From assembly GCF_003369445.1 (NCBI RefSeq), contig NZ_QRCU01000040.1, forward strand, positions 1-64,000: a stretch of DNA of 64,000 nt. Direction: 5' to 3'. Position 1 is the first letter of the stretch. The number at the start of each line of letters is the position of its first letter. Both the position numbers and the translations under genes were made by a program. This document shows, piece by piece, positions 8,758-18,032 of this stretch. The DNA is from Arthrobacter silvisoli (GTDB taxonomy: Bacteria; Actinomycetota; Actinomycetes; Actinomycetales; Micrococcaceae). The notes under the pieces were generated by a model. The model was not told the DNA's origin. It did not search any database and was given only the letters and a program-made list of their open reading frames with translations.

Positions 8758-10109
8758 GCGACAAGTACACGCAATTCGTCAGCCGCGGATTCGGCCGCGA
8801 TCTCGCCGGAAGGCTCGGCCTGCCCAGGCCCGTCGAGCTGCGCAGGTACATGGCGGGCAGCCCGCTGGTGCCCGGGCCTGTGCTTGTCATCGGCAGGCAG
8901 GACGAAGGCCAGGGAAAAGAACCGGAAGCCCTCGCTGCGGAGCTTCTCTCCTGGGGACTGGACGTGCGGCGCAACGCCTTGCCCAAGGAAAAGCTCGGAG
9001 CGATCGTCCTGCTCCTGGACGAAGTCCGGCGCCCGGAGGACCTTGAAGTCCCGGTGCTGACGGCCGCCCGCTCGCTGCGTGACCTTGCGGCGGGCGGCCG
9101 GGTCGTCACCGTGTCACGCACAGCGGAGTCCTCGGCGGACCCGGCAGAAGCGGCCGCCCGCCAAGGCATCGACGGCATCGTGCGCTCGGTGGCCAAGGAA
9201 CTCCGCGACGGAGCGACGGCCAACGGCATCCTGCTGGGCAGCGACGCCGTGCCGCGGAGTCCGGGAACCCTCGGAGCGCTGCGCTTCTTCCTCTCCGGTC
9301 GTTCCGCGTTCGTCGACGGCCAGTTCCTCACGGTCTCCACTGCTTCGGGCAGGCAGCCCGGCGACCCGGACAAACCGCTGGCCGGAAAAGTCGCGGTCGT
9401 CACCGGCGCCGCCAGGGGGATCGGAGCCGCCATTGCACGGACCCTCCACCGCGACGGCGCCGCGATCGTGGCCGTCGACGTTCCCGCGGCCGGGGATCAC
9501 CTCGCGGAAGTCGCCAACGAGGTCAAGGGGACGGCCCTGCAACTGGACATCACCGTCCCTGATGCCGGGGACCGCATCATCCACCATGCCCTGGAACGGC
9601 ATGGAAGCCTGGACATCCTGGTCCACAATGCGGGGATCACCCGTGACAAGCTGCTGGCAAACATGGACGACGGCCGCTGGCGGTCGGTGATCGCCGTCAA
9701 TATCGCTTCTCAGCTGCGCATCAATGATGCCATCCTCGGTTCACCGGACCTTCCCGTGGCACCGCGTATTGTGTCCGTCGCATCCACCAGCGGCATCGCC
9801 GGCAACCGTGGCCAAAGCAACTACGCTGCGTCCAAGGGAGGCGTGATCGGGATGGTCCGGGCCAGTGCACCGCTGCTGGCCGCGCAAGGCGGCACGATCA
9901 ACGCGGTCGCTCCCGGCTTCATTGAAACAGAGATGACCGCACGGATTCCCTTGCTGACGAGAGAAGTGGCGCGTCGCCTGAATTCGCTGCAGCAGGGCGG
10001 GGACCCGGGCGACGTGGCCGAGGCCATTGCCTTCCTTGCCTCTGACGCCGCCGGCGGAATCTCCGGAGAGGTCCTGCGGGTCTGCGGACAGAACCTGGTG
10101 GGCGCATGA
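8754..10109 (+). CDS. fabG4: High-molecular-weight 3-oxoacyl-CoA/ACP reductase (FabG4-like)
   Basis: A two-domain SDR protein of 451 aa. Residues 1 to about 200 form a degenerate Rossmann-like domain. Residues about 205-451 are a complete FabG domain with VVTGAARGIGAAIA, the NAG motif (HNAGITRDKL) and the Ser...Tyr-x-x-x-Lys set (SVASTSGIAG, NYAASKGG). Length and domain order match the mycobacterial FabG4 family, which reduces 3-oxoacyl-CoA with NADH. It shares ATGA overlaps with the genes on both sides, so the three proteins are probably made in fixed ratio. Confidence 0.9.
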   Translation: MSDKYTQFVSRGFGRDLAGRLGLPRPVELRRYMAGSPLVPGPVLVIGRQDEGQGKEPEALAAELLSWGLDVRRNALPKEKLGAIVLLLDEVRRPEDLEVPVLTAARSLRDLAAGGRVVTVSRTAESSADPAEAAARQGIDGIVRSVAKELRDGATANGILLGSDAVPRSPGTLGALRFFLSGRSAFVDGQFLTVSTASGRQPGDPDKPLAGKVAVVTGAARGIGAAIARTLHRDGAAIVAVDVPAAGDHLAEVANEVKGTALQLDITVPDAGDRIIHHALERHGSLDILVHNAGITRDKLLANMDDGRWRSVIAVNIASQLRINDAILGSPDLPVAPRIVSVASTSGIAGNRGQSNYAASKGGVIGMVRASAPLLAAQGGTINAVAPGFIETEMTARIPLLTREVARRLNSLQQGGDPGDVAEAIAFLASDAAGGISGEVLRVCGQNLVGA

Positions 10110-11053
10110 GTGCGGACACGGACGGAAGCCGGAAGACCGTGTTTCTGCCGGAAGCACCCGCGCTCTCCGCGCTGTACCTCAACGCTGCGGCGACGGCGGC
10201 ACGGCGGCGGATCTCCAACGCCCGGCCCGCCGCCGATCTTCCTGACGCCCGGCATGGGCTCCGGGGCGTCAAGGCCGACGTCGACAAACTGACCGCCTTC
10301 CAACACCTGCTCGGCGAGACGGCCGGCGACTTCCTGCCGGCCGGGTTCATCCATGCTCTGGCCTTCCCTGTGGCGATGAGCGTGCTCAACCGCGACGATT
10401 TCCCGCTCCCGCTCCTGGGCATGATCCACCTGCGGAACCGGGTGGATCAGTACCGCGCCGTGCATTTTTCCGAGTCGCTGGACATCGTGGCATGGGTCGA
10501 AAACCTCCGCGCTCACCGGGCCGGAACCCTCGTTGACCTCGTGGCCGAAGTCCGGGACACCGATGGCGAACTCCGCTGGAAAGGTGTGTCCTCCTACCTC
10601 GCGAAGGGGTTCTTCCTTCCGGGGGTGGACAAGCCGGGCACGGATACGGGCGGAGTACAGGGCAGCGGGCCGGAAACGACATTCAGCCCGCCGGACCCGA
10701 CCGCGCTGTGGATCCTCGGAGTGGATACGGGCCGGAACTATGCCAGCGTCTCGGGAGACTTCAATCCGATCCACTTGAGCGTGCTTTCCGCCAAAGCCCT
10801 GGGGCTGAAACGTTCGATCGCCCACGGCATGTACCTTGCGTCGAGGGCACTGGCCGAGGTGGGGCCCGCCCGGAGCGAGGCCTTCACCTGGGAGATCAGC
10901 TTCGAAGCCCCGGTTTTCCTCCCGGCCCGCGTTTCCTTGGAAATCAGCACCTCCCGCGATGCCGGCGGACACTGGTCCCGCTCGGACTTCACCGGCTGGA
11001 ACCCGCGCAGCGGCCGTCGCCATTTCATCGGCTCGGCGGCAGCCCTGGGCTAG
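10106..11053 (+). CDS. htdX: MaoC-type (R)-hydratase/dehydratase, HtdX-like
   Basis: The C-terminal half has the hydratase-2 signature: YASVSGDFNPIH, with catalytic Asp and His, followed by IAHGMYLASRAL (residues about 213-252). The N-terminal half is a second, degenerate hot-dog fold. It interconverts 3-hydroxyacyl and trans-2-enoyl thioesters, and with the upstream reductase and thiolase completes a cycle able to shorten or extend acyl chains. Last gene of the operon; no obvious U-tailed terminator follows. Confidence 0.88.
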   Translation: MSADTDGSRKTVFLPEAPALSALYLNAAATAARRRISNARPAADLPDARHGLRGVKADVDKLTAFQHLLGETAGDFLPAGFIHALAFPVAMSVLNRDDFPLPLLGMIHLRNRVDQYRAVHFSESLDIVAWVENLRAHRAGTLVDLVAEVRDTDGELRWKGVSSYLAKGFFLPGVDKPGTDTGGVQGSGPETTFSPPDPTALWILGVDTGRNYASVSGDFNPIHLSVLSAKALGLKRSIAHGMYLASRALAEVGPARSEAFTWEISFEAPVFLPARVSLEISTSRDAGGHWSRSDFTGWNPRSGRRHFIGSAAALG

Positions 11054-11256
11054 GCGGCCGGTCCTCCGACCTCTCCGGATTGCACTCCGGCGCCCGGCGT
11101 GGCCGCCATCCGGGTACATACTGGCCCCGGATTTTCCGGGTTCCGCGCGCCGGTCTCCCGATTTTTAAATCCCCGGGAACCGTGTTAGAGTTTTTCTCGC
11201 TGCTTCGGAGGAAAGCGAAGCGCCGGAAGGCGCGGAAGATGCTCCGAACACCACCT

Positions 11257-11339
11257 GCGCGGGTGGCGGAATGGCAGACGCGCTAGCTTGAGGTGCTAGT
11301 CCTCGAAAGGGGGTGGGGGTTCAAGTCCCCCTCCGCGCA
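11257..11339 (+). tRNA. tRNA-Leu (anticodon GAG)
   Basis: Class II cloverleaf of 83 nt. Acceptor GCGCGGG pairs with TCCGCGC, discriminator A at 11339. Anticodon stem CTAGC/GCTAG encloses loop TTGAGGT, giving anticodon GAG for CUC/CUU codons. It has a long variable arm and a GGGGGTTCAAGTCCCCC T-arm. CCA is not encoded. A plausible -10 (TAGAGT) lies about 65 bp upstream. Confidence 0.95.
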
Positions 11340-11378
11340 CAGAAAGGGGGTGGGGGTTCAAGTCCCCCTCCGCGCACA
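11305..11378 (+). repeat. 37-bp tandem duplication of the tRNA-Leu 3' end
   Basis: 11305-11341 and 11342-11378 are identical and adjacent. Each holds the end of the variable arm, the whole T-arm and the 3' acceptor strand plus ACA. The size and position equal those of attachment sites of elements that integrate at tRNA 3' ends. No integrase gene lies next to it. Confidence 0.9.
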
Positions 11379-11381
11379 AAT

Positions 11382-11426
11382 GCGAGGCCCGAATTCATTT
11401 TCTTGGAATTCGGGCCTCGCTTGTTT
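11382..11426 (+). terminator. Terminator after tRNA-Leu
   Basis: A perfect 15 bp stem (GCGAGGCCCGAATTC and its complement) with a 9-nt loop, followed by TTGTTT. A strong intrinsic terminator. Confidence 0.85.
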
Positions 11427-11684
11427 AATGACGAATTCTTTCACCCCGGCGAAGGTAATGCACGTCTCAGTAATTCGCCTGCATTCAAGCCATTCCGGGA
11501 GACAAGACCCGGGACGCCTGTCAGCCCTCCGGGCGCAACCCATCGCGGCGAACCACAGCCCGTGCGCCCCGCATCATGTCCGGGATGGGTAGGCTGGGGG
11601 AGTGCCGCGCCCAGCCATGCTGCGCGGCGAACCGAGTGTGTATCGAGCCCGGCACTGTGTACCGAAGCCAGCAAGGAGAGTTCC
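11427..11684. other. Intergenic region before the M20 peptidase
   Basis: No convincing gene. It holds the likely promoter of the following peptidase (a TAGGCT-type -10 near 11590) and the AAGGAGAG ribosome-binding site at about 11673. Confidence 0.4.
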
Positions 11685-12989
11685 ATGTCTGAGATCCGCC
11701 CCGAAGACGAAGTTGTCCGGATCTGCCAGGAACTCATCCGGATAGACTCCTCGAACTTCGGCGACGACACTGGTCCGGGCGAGCGGGCGGCCGCGGAGTA
11801 CACCGCCGGGCTGATCAGCGAGGTGGGCCTCGACGTCGAAATCTTCGAATCGGCACCCGGCCGGGCGAGCGTCGTGACCCGGATGGCCGGCGAAGATCCC
11901 TCGGCTGACGCCCTGGTGGTCCACGGCCACCTGGACGTCGTTCCCGCGCTCAAGGACCAGTGGTCGGTGGACCCCTTCAGCGGCGAGCTCAAGGACGGCC
12001 TGATCTGGGGCCGCGGTGCCGTGGACATGAAGGACATGGACGCCATGATCCTTTCGGTGATGCGCGACTTCGCGCGCAGCGGCCGCAAGCCCAAGCGGGA
12101 CATCGTCTTCGCGTTCTTTGCCGACGAAGAAGCCGGCGGCACCTACGGCGCGCGCTACGCCGTCGAGCACCGCCGCGAACTGTTCGACGGCGCCACCGAA
12201 GCGATTTCCGAGGTCGGCGGCTTCTCCGCGACCATCGGCGGCAAGCGCACCTACCTGCTGCAGACAGCGGAGAAGGGCATATCCTGGCTTCGCCTCGTGG
12301 CGCACGGCCGGGCAGGCCACGGCTCGCAGATCAATACCGACAACGCCATCACCCGGCTTGCCGGAGCTGTCACCCGGATCGGCGAATACCAGTGGCCGAT
12401 CGAGCTCACGCCGACCACGCGCCAGTTCCTTGACGGCGTCACCGAACTGACGGGGGTCGAATTCGACGCCGATAACCCCGATCTCCTCTTGAAGGAGCTT
12501 GGCACGGTGGCCCGCTTCGTGGGCGCCACGCTGCAGAACACGTCCAACCCCACGCTGCTGCGTTCGGGTTACAAGCACAACGTGATCCCCGAGTCAGCCG
12601 AAGCCCTGGTCGACTGCCGTACGCTGCCCGGCCAGCAGGAACTCGTCTTCGAGACCATCAAGAAACTGGCCGGCGAGGGCGTCGACGTCACCTACGTCAA
12701 CAAGGACGTCTCCCTCGAAGTTCCGTTCGCCGGCAACCTGGTGGACTCCATGATCGATGCCCTGCATGCCGAGGACCCCGGCGCCAGGGTCCTTCCCTAC
12801 ACGCTCTCGGGCGGCACGGACAACAAGTCACTGAGCAAGATCGGCATCACCGGCTACGGCTTCGCCCCACTGATGCTCCCAGACGAGCTCGACTTCACCG
12901 GCATGTTCCATGGCGTGGACGAACGGGTGCCGGCCGAATCGTTGAAGTTCGGCACCCGCGTGCTCAACCGGCTGCTCAGCACCTACTAG
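11685..12989 (+). CDS. M20/M25/M40 family metallohydrolase (dipeptidase/deacylase-like)
   Basis: Dinuclear zinc amidohydrolase of 434 aa. Visible metal and catalytic blocks: VVHGHLDVVPA, WGRGAVDMKDMDAM (bridging Asp) and FFADEEAGGTYGA (catalytic Glu and metal Glu). A C-terminal GGTDNKSL block carries another conserved turn. A lid/dimerisation domain sits between. The ATG at 11685 follows AAGGAGAG at good spacing; the longer in-frame extension reaches into the tRNA and is rejected. Substrate is probably a small peptide or N-acyl amino acid, not resolvable from sequence. The next gene starts 9 bp later. Confidence 0.88.
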   Translation: MSEIRPEDEVVRICQELIRIDSSNFGDDTGPGERAAAEYTAGLISEVGLDVEIFESAPGRASVVTRMAGEDPSADALVVHGHLDVVPALKDQWSVDPFSGELKDGLIWGRGAVDMKDMDAMILSVMRDFARSGRKPKRDIVFAFFADEEAGGTYGARYAVEHRRELFDGATEAISEVGGFSATIGGKRTYLLQTAEKGISWLRLVAHGRAGHGSQINTDNAITRLAGAVTRIGEYQWPIELTPTTRQFLDGVTELTGVEFDADNPDLLLKELGTVARFVGATLQNTSNPTLLRSGYKHNVIPESAEALVDCRTLPGQQELVFETIKKLAGEGVDVTYVNKDVSLEVPFAGNLVDSMIDALHAEDPGARVLPYTLSGGTDNKSLSKIGITGYGFAPLMLPDELDFTGMFHGVDERVPAESLKFGTRVLNRLLSTY

Positions 12990-12998
12990 GAGCCCGCC

Positions 12999-14159
12999 GT
13001 GACACCCGAAGAGATCCTGCCGGACGCGCTGGTGGAACGGATCCGGAACCGGGCCGCGGGCTATGACCGGGACAATTCCTTCTTCCACGAAGACCTTGCG
13101 GACCTCAGAGACGCCGGATACCTGAAGCTATTCGTCCCGGCGTCCGACGGCGGCCTCGGCCTCGGGCTTGCGGAAGTCGCTGCCGTGCAGCGCCGGCTTG
13201 CCGGGGCGGCACCGGCCACAGCGCTCGGGGTAAACATGCACCTGGTGTGGACCGGCGTCGCGCGCGTCCTGGACAGCCTCGGCGACAGCTCGCTTGCCTT
13301 CGTATTGAAGGAAGCGGCCGAGGGGGAGCTGTTCGCTTTCGCGATCTCCGAAGCGGGCAACGACTCCATGCTCTTCGATTCCGCAACCGTGGCGGCGCCG
13401 TTGCCGGACGGCGGGTACAGCTTCACCGGACGGAAGGTCTTTACGAGCCTGTCCCCGGCCTGGAGCCGCCTCGGAACCTTCGGCAGGGACAGTTCCGCCA
13501 GGGGCGGCGACGGGGAGCTGGTCTTCGGCTTCCTTGACCGGGAGGCCGGTGGCCATTCCACGGTGGGGGACTGGGACACCCTGGGCATGCGTGCCAGCCA
13601 GTCCAATACGACGCTGTTGGAAGGTGCCGTGGTTCGTCCGGGGCGGATCTTCCGGAAACTTCCGACCGGACCGAACCAGGATCCGCTGATCTTTGCGATC
13701 TTCGCGTGCTTCGAGACGCTCCTCTCCGCTGTCTACACTGGCTTGGCGGAACGGGCCTTTGAGCTGGCGGTCGAGGCTGTCAACCGGCGCACCTCGGCCA
13801 AGTACGGAGGGCGGAGTTTCGCCCAGGATCCGGACATCCGTTGGAAGATCGCCGACGCTGCGATGGCCCTGGACACCGTGCAGGCCCAACTTGCCGCGGT
13901 CGCCAGTGATGTGGACGCCGGCGCCGATCATGGAAGCATGTGGTTCGCCAAACTGGTCGGCCTCAAGCTGCGGGCCACGGGTGCGGCCCGTGCGGTGGTG
14001 GACACGGCCATCCAGGTGTCCGGCGGTGCCAGCTACTTCAGGGGAGCCGAACTCGAGCGCCTCTACCGGGACGTGCTGGCCGGCGTCTTCCACCCGTCCA
14101 ACGATGAATCGGCACACAACACGGTGGCCAATGCCTGGCTGGGGCCCTTGGAACGCTGA
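12999..14159 (+). CDS. Acyl-CoA dehydrogenase family protein
   Basis: A 386-aa flavoprotein of the acyl-CoA dehydrogenase fold: helical N-domain, middle beta domain (AFAISEAGNDSMLF; YSFTGRKVFTSLSP), and C-terminal helical domain ending with a QVSGGASYFRGAELERLYRD block typical of the family's FAD-contacting end. GTG start 9 bp after the peptidase stop suggests co-transcription. The canonical catalytic Glu cannot be assigned confidently, so it may belong to the monooxygenase-like subgroup. Confidence 0.85.
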   Translation: MTPEEILPDALVERIRNRAAGYDRDNSFFHEDLADLRDAGYLKLFVPASDGGLGLGLAEVAAVQRRLAGAAPATALGVNMHLVWTGVARVLDSLGDSSLAFVLKEAAEGELFAFAISEAGNDSMLFDSATVAAPLPDGGYSFTGRKVFTSLSPAWSRLGTFGRDSSARGGDGELVFGFLDREAGGHSTVGDWDTLGMRASQSNTTLLEGAVVRPGRIFRKLPTGPNQDPLIFAIFACFETLLSAVYTGLAERAFELAVEAVNRRTSAKYGGRSFAQDPDIRWKIADAAMALDTVQAQLAAVASDVDAGADHGSMWFAKLVGLKLRATGAARAVVDTAIQVSGGASYFRGAELERLYRDVLAGVFHPSNDESAHNTVANAWLGPLER

Positions 14160-14189
14160 TTCCGAGGCGGAGCCTGAGCGGGCAGGAGC

Positions 14190-14423
14190 TCAGACCGTCC
14201 GCTGGACGGTGAGCACTTTGCGGCGCATCCAAAAACGCCGGGCGCCGCCCATGTAGAGCACGCTGCGCTCGAGTTCCCACTTGCCATACTCGGAATGTTC
14301 AACGAGCCGGCGCCTGGCGTCCGGCAGGGAATCGTCAGGTGCCACCGTCAGTACCAGGTATTCGTACTGCCTTGCGCTGTCCCTTTGGCGTTCGATCGAA
14401 CTGCCTAGAATTTGTTCCCTCAT
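14190..14423 (-). CDS. DUF5703-type small conserved actinobacterial protein
   Basis: A 77-aa basic protein with a Tyr-rich strand (RQYEYLVLTVAP) and the RSVLYMGGARRFWMRRKV C-terminal block. I recognise this as the small actinobacterial family named DUF5703. Function is unknown. It is divergent from the next gene with only about 40 bp between them, so the promoters are back to back. Confidence 0.75.
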   Translation of the reverse strand: MREQILGSSIERQRDSARQYEYLVLTVAPDDSLPDARRRLVEHSEYGKWELERSVLYMGGARRFWMRRKVLTVQRTV

Positions 14424-14462
14424 CCCTCTCCATTTTCGTCGTTTTCGGGCTAACGTGAAGTC

Positions 14463-14732
14463 ATGAGCATCGATCCGCGTGTCGCGCTTCAGTCACTGAC
14501 AGCAGCTTTGGAGGAACACCTCGTCGCCGCTTCCGCCCGCCGGGGTGAAGGTGATCCTACCGTCGAAGCGGCCTTTTTTGCCGTGGCCGACGCTTTTGAA
14601 GTGTATGAGGATGCTCTGTACGAGGCATACACGGAAGTCACGCCGTTGCAGGTCTTCGACGAAGAGGAAGAGAACGACGACGAGGACGGCGAACTGCTCG
14701 ACGAGGACGAACTCGAGATCCTGGATCAGTAG
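14463..14732 (+). CDS. Small acidic conserved hypothetical protein
   Basis: An 89-aa protein with an amphipathic N-terminal helix bundle (about residues 5-55) and a strongly acidic tail rich in Asp and Glu (about residues 66-89). The ATG follows closely on the divergent promoter region. No domain is recognised. Composition and reading frame are typical of a real gene in this clade. Confidence 0.7.
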   Translation: MSIDPRVALQSLTAALEEHLVAASARRGEGDPTVEAAFFAVADAFEVYEDALYEAYTEVTPLQVFDEEEENDDEDGELLDEDELEILDQ

Positions 14733-14803
14733 CGCCCTGGATCAATAGGGCTCAGCCGGGCAGTTCAATAAGGCTCTCCCGTAGCCAGCCCCGTAAGGCG
14801 GCC

Positions 14804-14855
14804 GCGAACGGCTGCGCCCGGGAAACCCCAGCGAACGGCTGCGCCCGGGAAACCC
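14804..14855. repeat. Tandem duplication, 25-bp units at 27-bp period
   Basis: The 25-bp unit starting GCGAACGGCTGCGCCCG occurs at 14804-14828 and 14831-14855, separated by 2 bp. It lies between convergent genes, directly before the aldo/keto reductase stop. Confidence 0.9.
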
Positions 14856-14857
14856 TG

Positions 14858-15787
14858 TCAGGCGGAGACGTCTTCCAGTGCCCTCGCGATTTCTGCGGGA
14901 AGCGGCGCGGGCTTCGTCTCGAGGAGTTCCTTCAGCTGCACCGCGTTCCTCGGCCCGACGACGGCGGTCGCCACGGCCGGGCGGTTCAGTACCCAGGCCA
15001 GTGCGACGTCAAGGGCAGAGCGGCCCAGTCCCTTGGCCGCCATGTGCACGGCCTCGACCACGCGGGAGTCCCGCGCTTCCAGGTACTTGCCCACATAGCC
15101 TGCCAGCCTGTCGCCGGCTGCGCGGGAACCCGCCGGGATCTGCCCGCGGTACTTGCCGCTCAGCACGCCGCGTCCCAGCGGCGCCCAGGCCATGAGTCCG
15201 AGCCCGGCATCTTCGACAGCGGGCAACAACTCGGTTTCCAGGGCGCGGTTGAGCAGGGAGTATTCCGACTGGTTTGCCACGATCGGAAATCCTGCGACGG
15301 CTGCGGCCTTCGCGCTCTGCCAGCCGTTGAAGTTCGAGATGCCGACGTAGCGCGCGCGTCCGCTGCGCAGCGCAAGTTCGAGGGCGGACAGGGTTTCGTC
15401 GAGCGGAACGTTCGCGTCCCAGCATTGGACGAACCAGAGGTCGAGGTAGTCGGTGCCCAGCCGTGCGAGGCTGGCGTCCAGCGCAGACAGCATGGCGCCG
15501 CGGGAGGCGTCCACCCGCTGGCGGCCTTCCCGGCTCGAGGCGCCCGCCTTGCTGGAAATGACCAGTTCCGAGCGGGAAACCACGTCTCCCAGCATTGAAC
15601 CGAGCATCGCCTCGGCTTCGCCTCCGGAGTAGGACGCGGCGGTGTCCACCACGGTGCCGCCGGCGTCGACAAAAGCGTGCAGCAGTTCCATCGCATCCTG
15701 CTCATCGGTCTCCTGGGCCCAGGACATGGTGCCCAGGGAAAGGACCGAGGTCCTGAGGCCGCTGTTGCCGACATAACGCTGCTGCAT
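14858..15787 (-). CDS. Aldo/keto reductase
   Basis: (beta/alpha)8 NADPH-dependent oxidoreductase of 309 aa. Catalytic tetrad residues are visible: Asp in [10 protein letters not shown] (the Tyr follows in the same block) and Lys in [18 protein letters not shown] is in the position of the usual His, which here appears to be Cys/Gln-flanked. The C-terminal cofactor block is [20 protein letters not shown]. The substituted His position suggests the potassium-channel-beta-like/AKR12-type subgroup. Substrate unknown. Confidence 0.88.
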   Translation of the reverse strand: MQQRYVGNSGLRTSVLSLGTMSWAQETDEQDAMELLHAFVDAGGTVVDTAASYSGGEAEAMLGSMLGDVVSRSELVISSKAGASSREGRQRVDASRGAMLSALDASLARLGTDYLDLWFVQCWDANVPLDETLSALELALRSGRARYVGISNFNGWQSAKAAAVAGFPIVANQSEYSLLNRALETELLPAVEDAGLGLMAWAPLGRGVLSGKYRGQIPAGSRAAGDRLAGYVGKYLEARDSRVVEAVHMAAKGLGRSALDVALAWVLNRPAVATAVVGPRNAVQLKELLETKPAPLPAEIARALEDVSA

Positions 15788-15838
15788 GGTGCTAGCTTAC
15801 GGGCAGTTCAGGGACATCATGACGTAGGGTCTATTCAC

Positions 15839-16672
15839 GTGAACTGGTTAGAAGCAGCCCTCCTCGGCCTGGTGCAGGGACTCACCGAATTCCTCCCGAT
15901 TTCCTCGAGCGCGCATCTGCGGATTGTCGGCGCTTTCCTGCCCAACGCGGCCGACCCCGGCGCCGCCTTTACGGCGATCACGCAGCTCGGTACGGAGACC
16001 GCGGTCATCGTGTTTTTCTGGCGCGATATCGTCCGGATCGTCCGGGCATGGTTCGGCTCCCTGAGCGGCAAGGTGGCCAGGAATGATCCAGACGCCCGGA
16101 TGGGTTGGCTGGTGATCCTGGGCAGCCTGCCGATCATCGTGCTGGGCCTGCTCTTCCAGGACCAGATCGAATCCGTCTTCCGCAGCATGTGGATCGTGGC
16201 CACCATGCTTATCGTCTTCGGCATGATCCTGGCGGTGGCCGATGCCACCGGCAAGCAGGAACGCGACCTCACCCAGCTCAGCTACAAGCACGGCATCCTC
16301 TACGGTTTCGCCCAGGCCTTGGCCCTGGTTCCCGGTGTTTCCCGCTCCGGCGGCACCATCACCGCCGGCCTGCTCATGGGCTACACCCGCGAAGCCGCGG
16401 CTCGCTATTCCTTCCTGCTGGCGATTCCGGCTGTTTTCGGCAGCGGTCTTTACCAGCTCTACAAAGTGCTCAGCAAGGACGGCATCACCGGACCCTACGG
16501 CCTGCCGGAGACTGCCCTCGCCACGGTGATCGCCTTCGCGGTGGGCTACGTCATCATCGGCTGGTTCCTGAAGTTCGTTTCCACCCGCAGTTACCGGCTG
16601 TTCGTCTGGTATCGGATACTGCTCGGCCTGGCCCTCTACCTCCTCCTCGGTTTCAATGTCATCAGCGCCTAG
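15839..16672 (+). CDS. uppP: Undecaprenyl-diphosphatase
   Basis: Integral membrane phosphatase that recycles undecaprenyl pyrophosphate for cell-wall synthesis and gives bacitracin tolerance. Both signature motifs are present: [18 protein letters not shown] (residues 11-28) and [17 protein letters not shown]. Multiple hydrophobic helices; 277 aa, the family's normal size. The GTG at 15839 gives the conserved start; a longer frame overlapping the aldo/keto reductase is rejected. mshC follows 16 bp later. Confidence 0.93.
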   Translation: MNWLEAALLGLVQGLTEFLPISSSAHLRIVGAFLPNAADPGAAFTAITQLGTETAVIVFFWRDIVRIVRAWFGSLSGKVARNDPDARMGWLVILGSLPIIVLGLLFQDQIESVFRSMWIVATMLIVFGMILAVADATGKQERDLTQLSYKHGILYGFAQALALVPGVSRSGGTITAGLLMGYTREAAARYSFLLAIPAVFGSGLYQLYKVLSKDGITGPYGLPETALATVIAFAVGYVIIGWFLKFVSTRSYRLFVWYRILLGLALYLLLGFNVISA

Positions 16673-16688
16673 CACTATCGTTGAGGCT

Positions 16689-17969
16689 GTGAAATCGTGG
16701 ACCTCCCGCCCAGTACCCGAGCTTCCCGGGGCCATGCCCCAGCTGCGGCTCTTCGATACAGCCAAGGATGCCGTCGTCGATATCCCGGTCCAGGCGGAGC
16801 AGTCCCTCTACGTCTGTGGCATTACGCCCTATGACGCCACCCACATGGGTCACGCCTCAAGCTACGTGGCATTCGACCTGCTGAACCGTGCCTGGCGCGA
16901 CGGCGGGCAGCGTGTGGCCTACGTGCAGAACGTCACGGACATCGACGACCCGCTGCTGGAACGCGCCAACGCGACCGGCGTGGACTGGCGCGAACTCGCG
17001 GCCAGCCAGATCGAACTGTTCCACGCCGACATGACAGCCCTGAACGTCCTCGCCCCGGACTACTATGTCGGAGCGGTCGAGGCCATCCCGCTGATCGTCC
17101 CGGCCATCGAGAAGCTGATTGAGGGCGGCCTCGCGTACCGGGTGGCCGGCAGCGGAGGCGAGCCCGACGGCGATGTCTACTACGACGTCGACGAGGCCGG
17201 GAAGCGTTCGGACAGCGAGGAGGCATGGCGGCTTGGCGACATCTCCGGACTGAGCGAGGCGGAGATGCTGCCACTGTTCGCCGAACGCGGCGGCGACCCC
17301 GGACGCGCCGGCAAGCGGAACGTCCTCGACCCGCTGCTGTGGCGGGTGGCCCGTGAGGGCGAGCCGAGCTGGCCCGGCGCCAGCCTTGGCGAGGGTCGTC
17401 CCGGATGGCACATCGAATGTACCGTGATCGCCCGGGAATACCTGCCTGCGCCTTTCACCGTGCAGGGCGGCGGATCCGACCTGGTGTTCCCGCACCATGA
17501 AATGGGAGCCGGCCACGCCTGGTCGATCGGCGGCGTTCCGCTCGCGCGGCACTACGCCCACGCTGGCATGGTTGGGCTCGACGGCGCGAAGATGAGCAAG
17601 TCGCTCGGCAACCTCGTGCTCGTGTCCACGTTGCGCACGGCCGGTGAAGAAGCCCCGGCGATCCGCCTGGCGATCCTCGCAAACCACTACCGTTCCGATT
17701 GGTCCTGGACCGCCGAAGGCTTCGACGCGGCGAAGGAACGGCTTTCGCTGTGGCGCGCGGCCCGCGACGCGGCGCCGTCCGGAACGGTTGCAGCCTTGCT
17801 CGGCAGGATGCGCAGCGAACTTGCCGACGACCTCAACGCCCCGGGTGCGCTGGCCGCCGTCGACGAGTGGGCGAAGGCCGCCCTCGATGCCGGCGTCGCG
17901 GAAGCGTCGGCGGTGGACGCCGCCCTGTTCTCGGACGCCGTAGACGCCTTGCTCGGCGTCGAACTCTAG
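16689..17969 (+). CDS. mshC: Cysteine:GlcN-Ins ligase, mycothiol biosynthesis
   Basis: ATP-dependent ligation of cysteine to glucosaminyl-inositol, the third step of mycothiol synthesis. It is a cysteinyl-tRNA-synthetase homologue lacking the anticodon-binding domain. Seen: zinc-ligand Cys43 in [15 protein letters not shown], the HIGH-like HMGH (residues 52-55), WHIECTVIA and [16 protein letters not shown] with further metal/substrate residues, and KMSKSLGN. The GTG at 16689 is preferred because the protein then begins KSW...PVPxLPG as in known MshC. An ATG at 16656 would add 11 residues and overlap uppP. Presence of MshC marks the host as a mycothiol-producing actinobacterium. Confidence 0.95.
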   Translation: MKSWTSRPVPELPGAMPQLRLFDTAKDAVVDIPVQAEQSLYVCGITPYDATHMGHASSYVAFDLLNRAWRDGGQRVAYVQNVTDIDDPLLERANATGVDWRELAASQIELFHADMTALNVLAPDYYVGAVEAIPLIVPAIEKLIEGGLAYRVAGSGGEPDGDVYYDVDEAGKRSDSEEAWRLGDISGLSEAEMLPLFAERGGDPGRAGKRNVLDPLLWRVAREGEPSWPGASLGEGRPGWHIECTVIAREYLPAPFTVQGGGSDLVFPHHEMGAGHAWSIGGVPLARHYAHAGMVGLDGAKMSKSLGNLVLVSTLRTAGEEAPAIRLAILANHYRSDWSWTAEGFDAAKERLSLWRAARDAAPSGTVAALLGRMRSELADDLNAPGALAAVDEWAKAALDAGVAEASAVDAALFSDAVDALLGVEL

Positions 17970-17981
17970 GTCCACCAAAGC

Positions 17982-18025
17982 AAATCCCCGCCCGGAACTG
18001 AGCAGTTCACACCGGGCGGGGATTT
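17982..18025. terminator. Bidirectional terminator, mshC/PAC2
   Basis: AAATCCCCGCCCGG (17982-17995) pairs perfectly with 18012-18025. The A- and T-rich ends give a U-tail in both directions between two convergent genes. Confidence 0.85.
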
Positions 18026-18032
18026 TCGCTGC

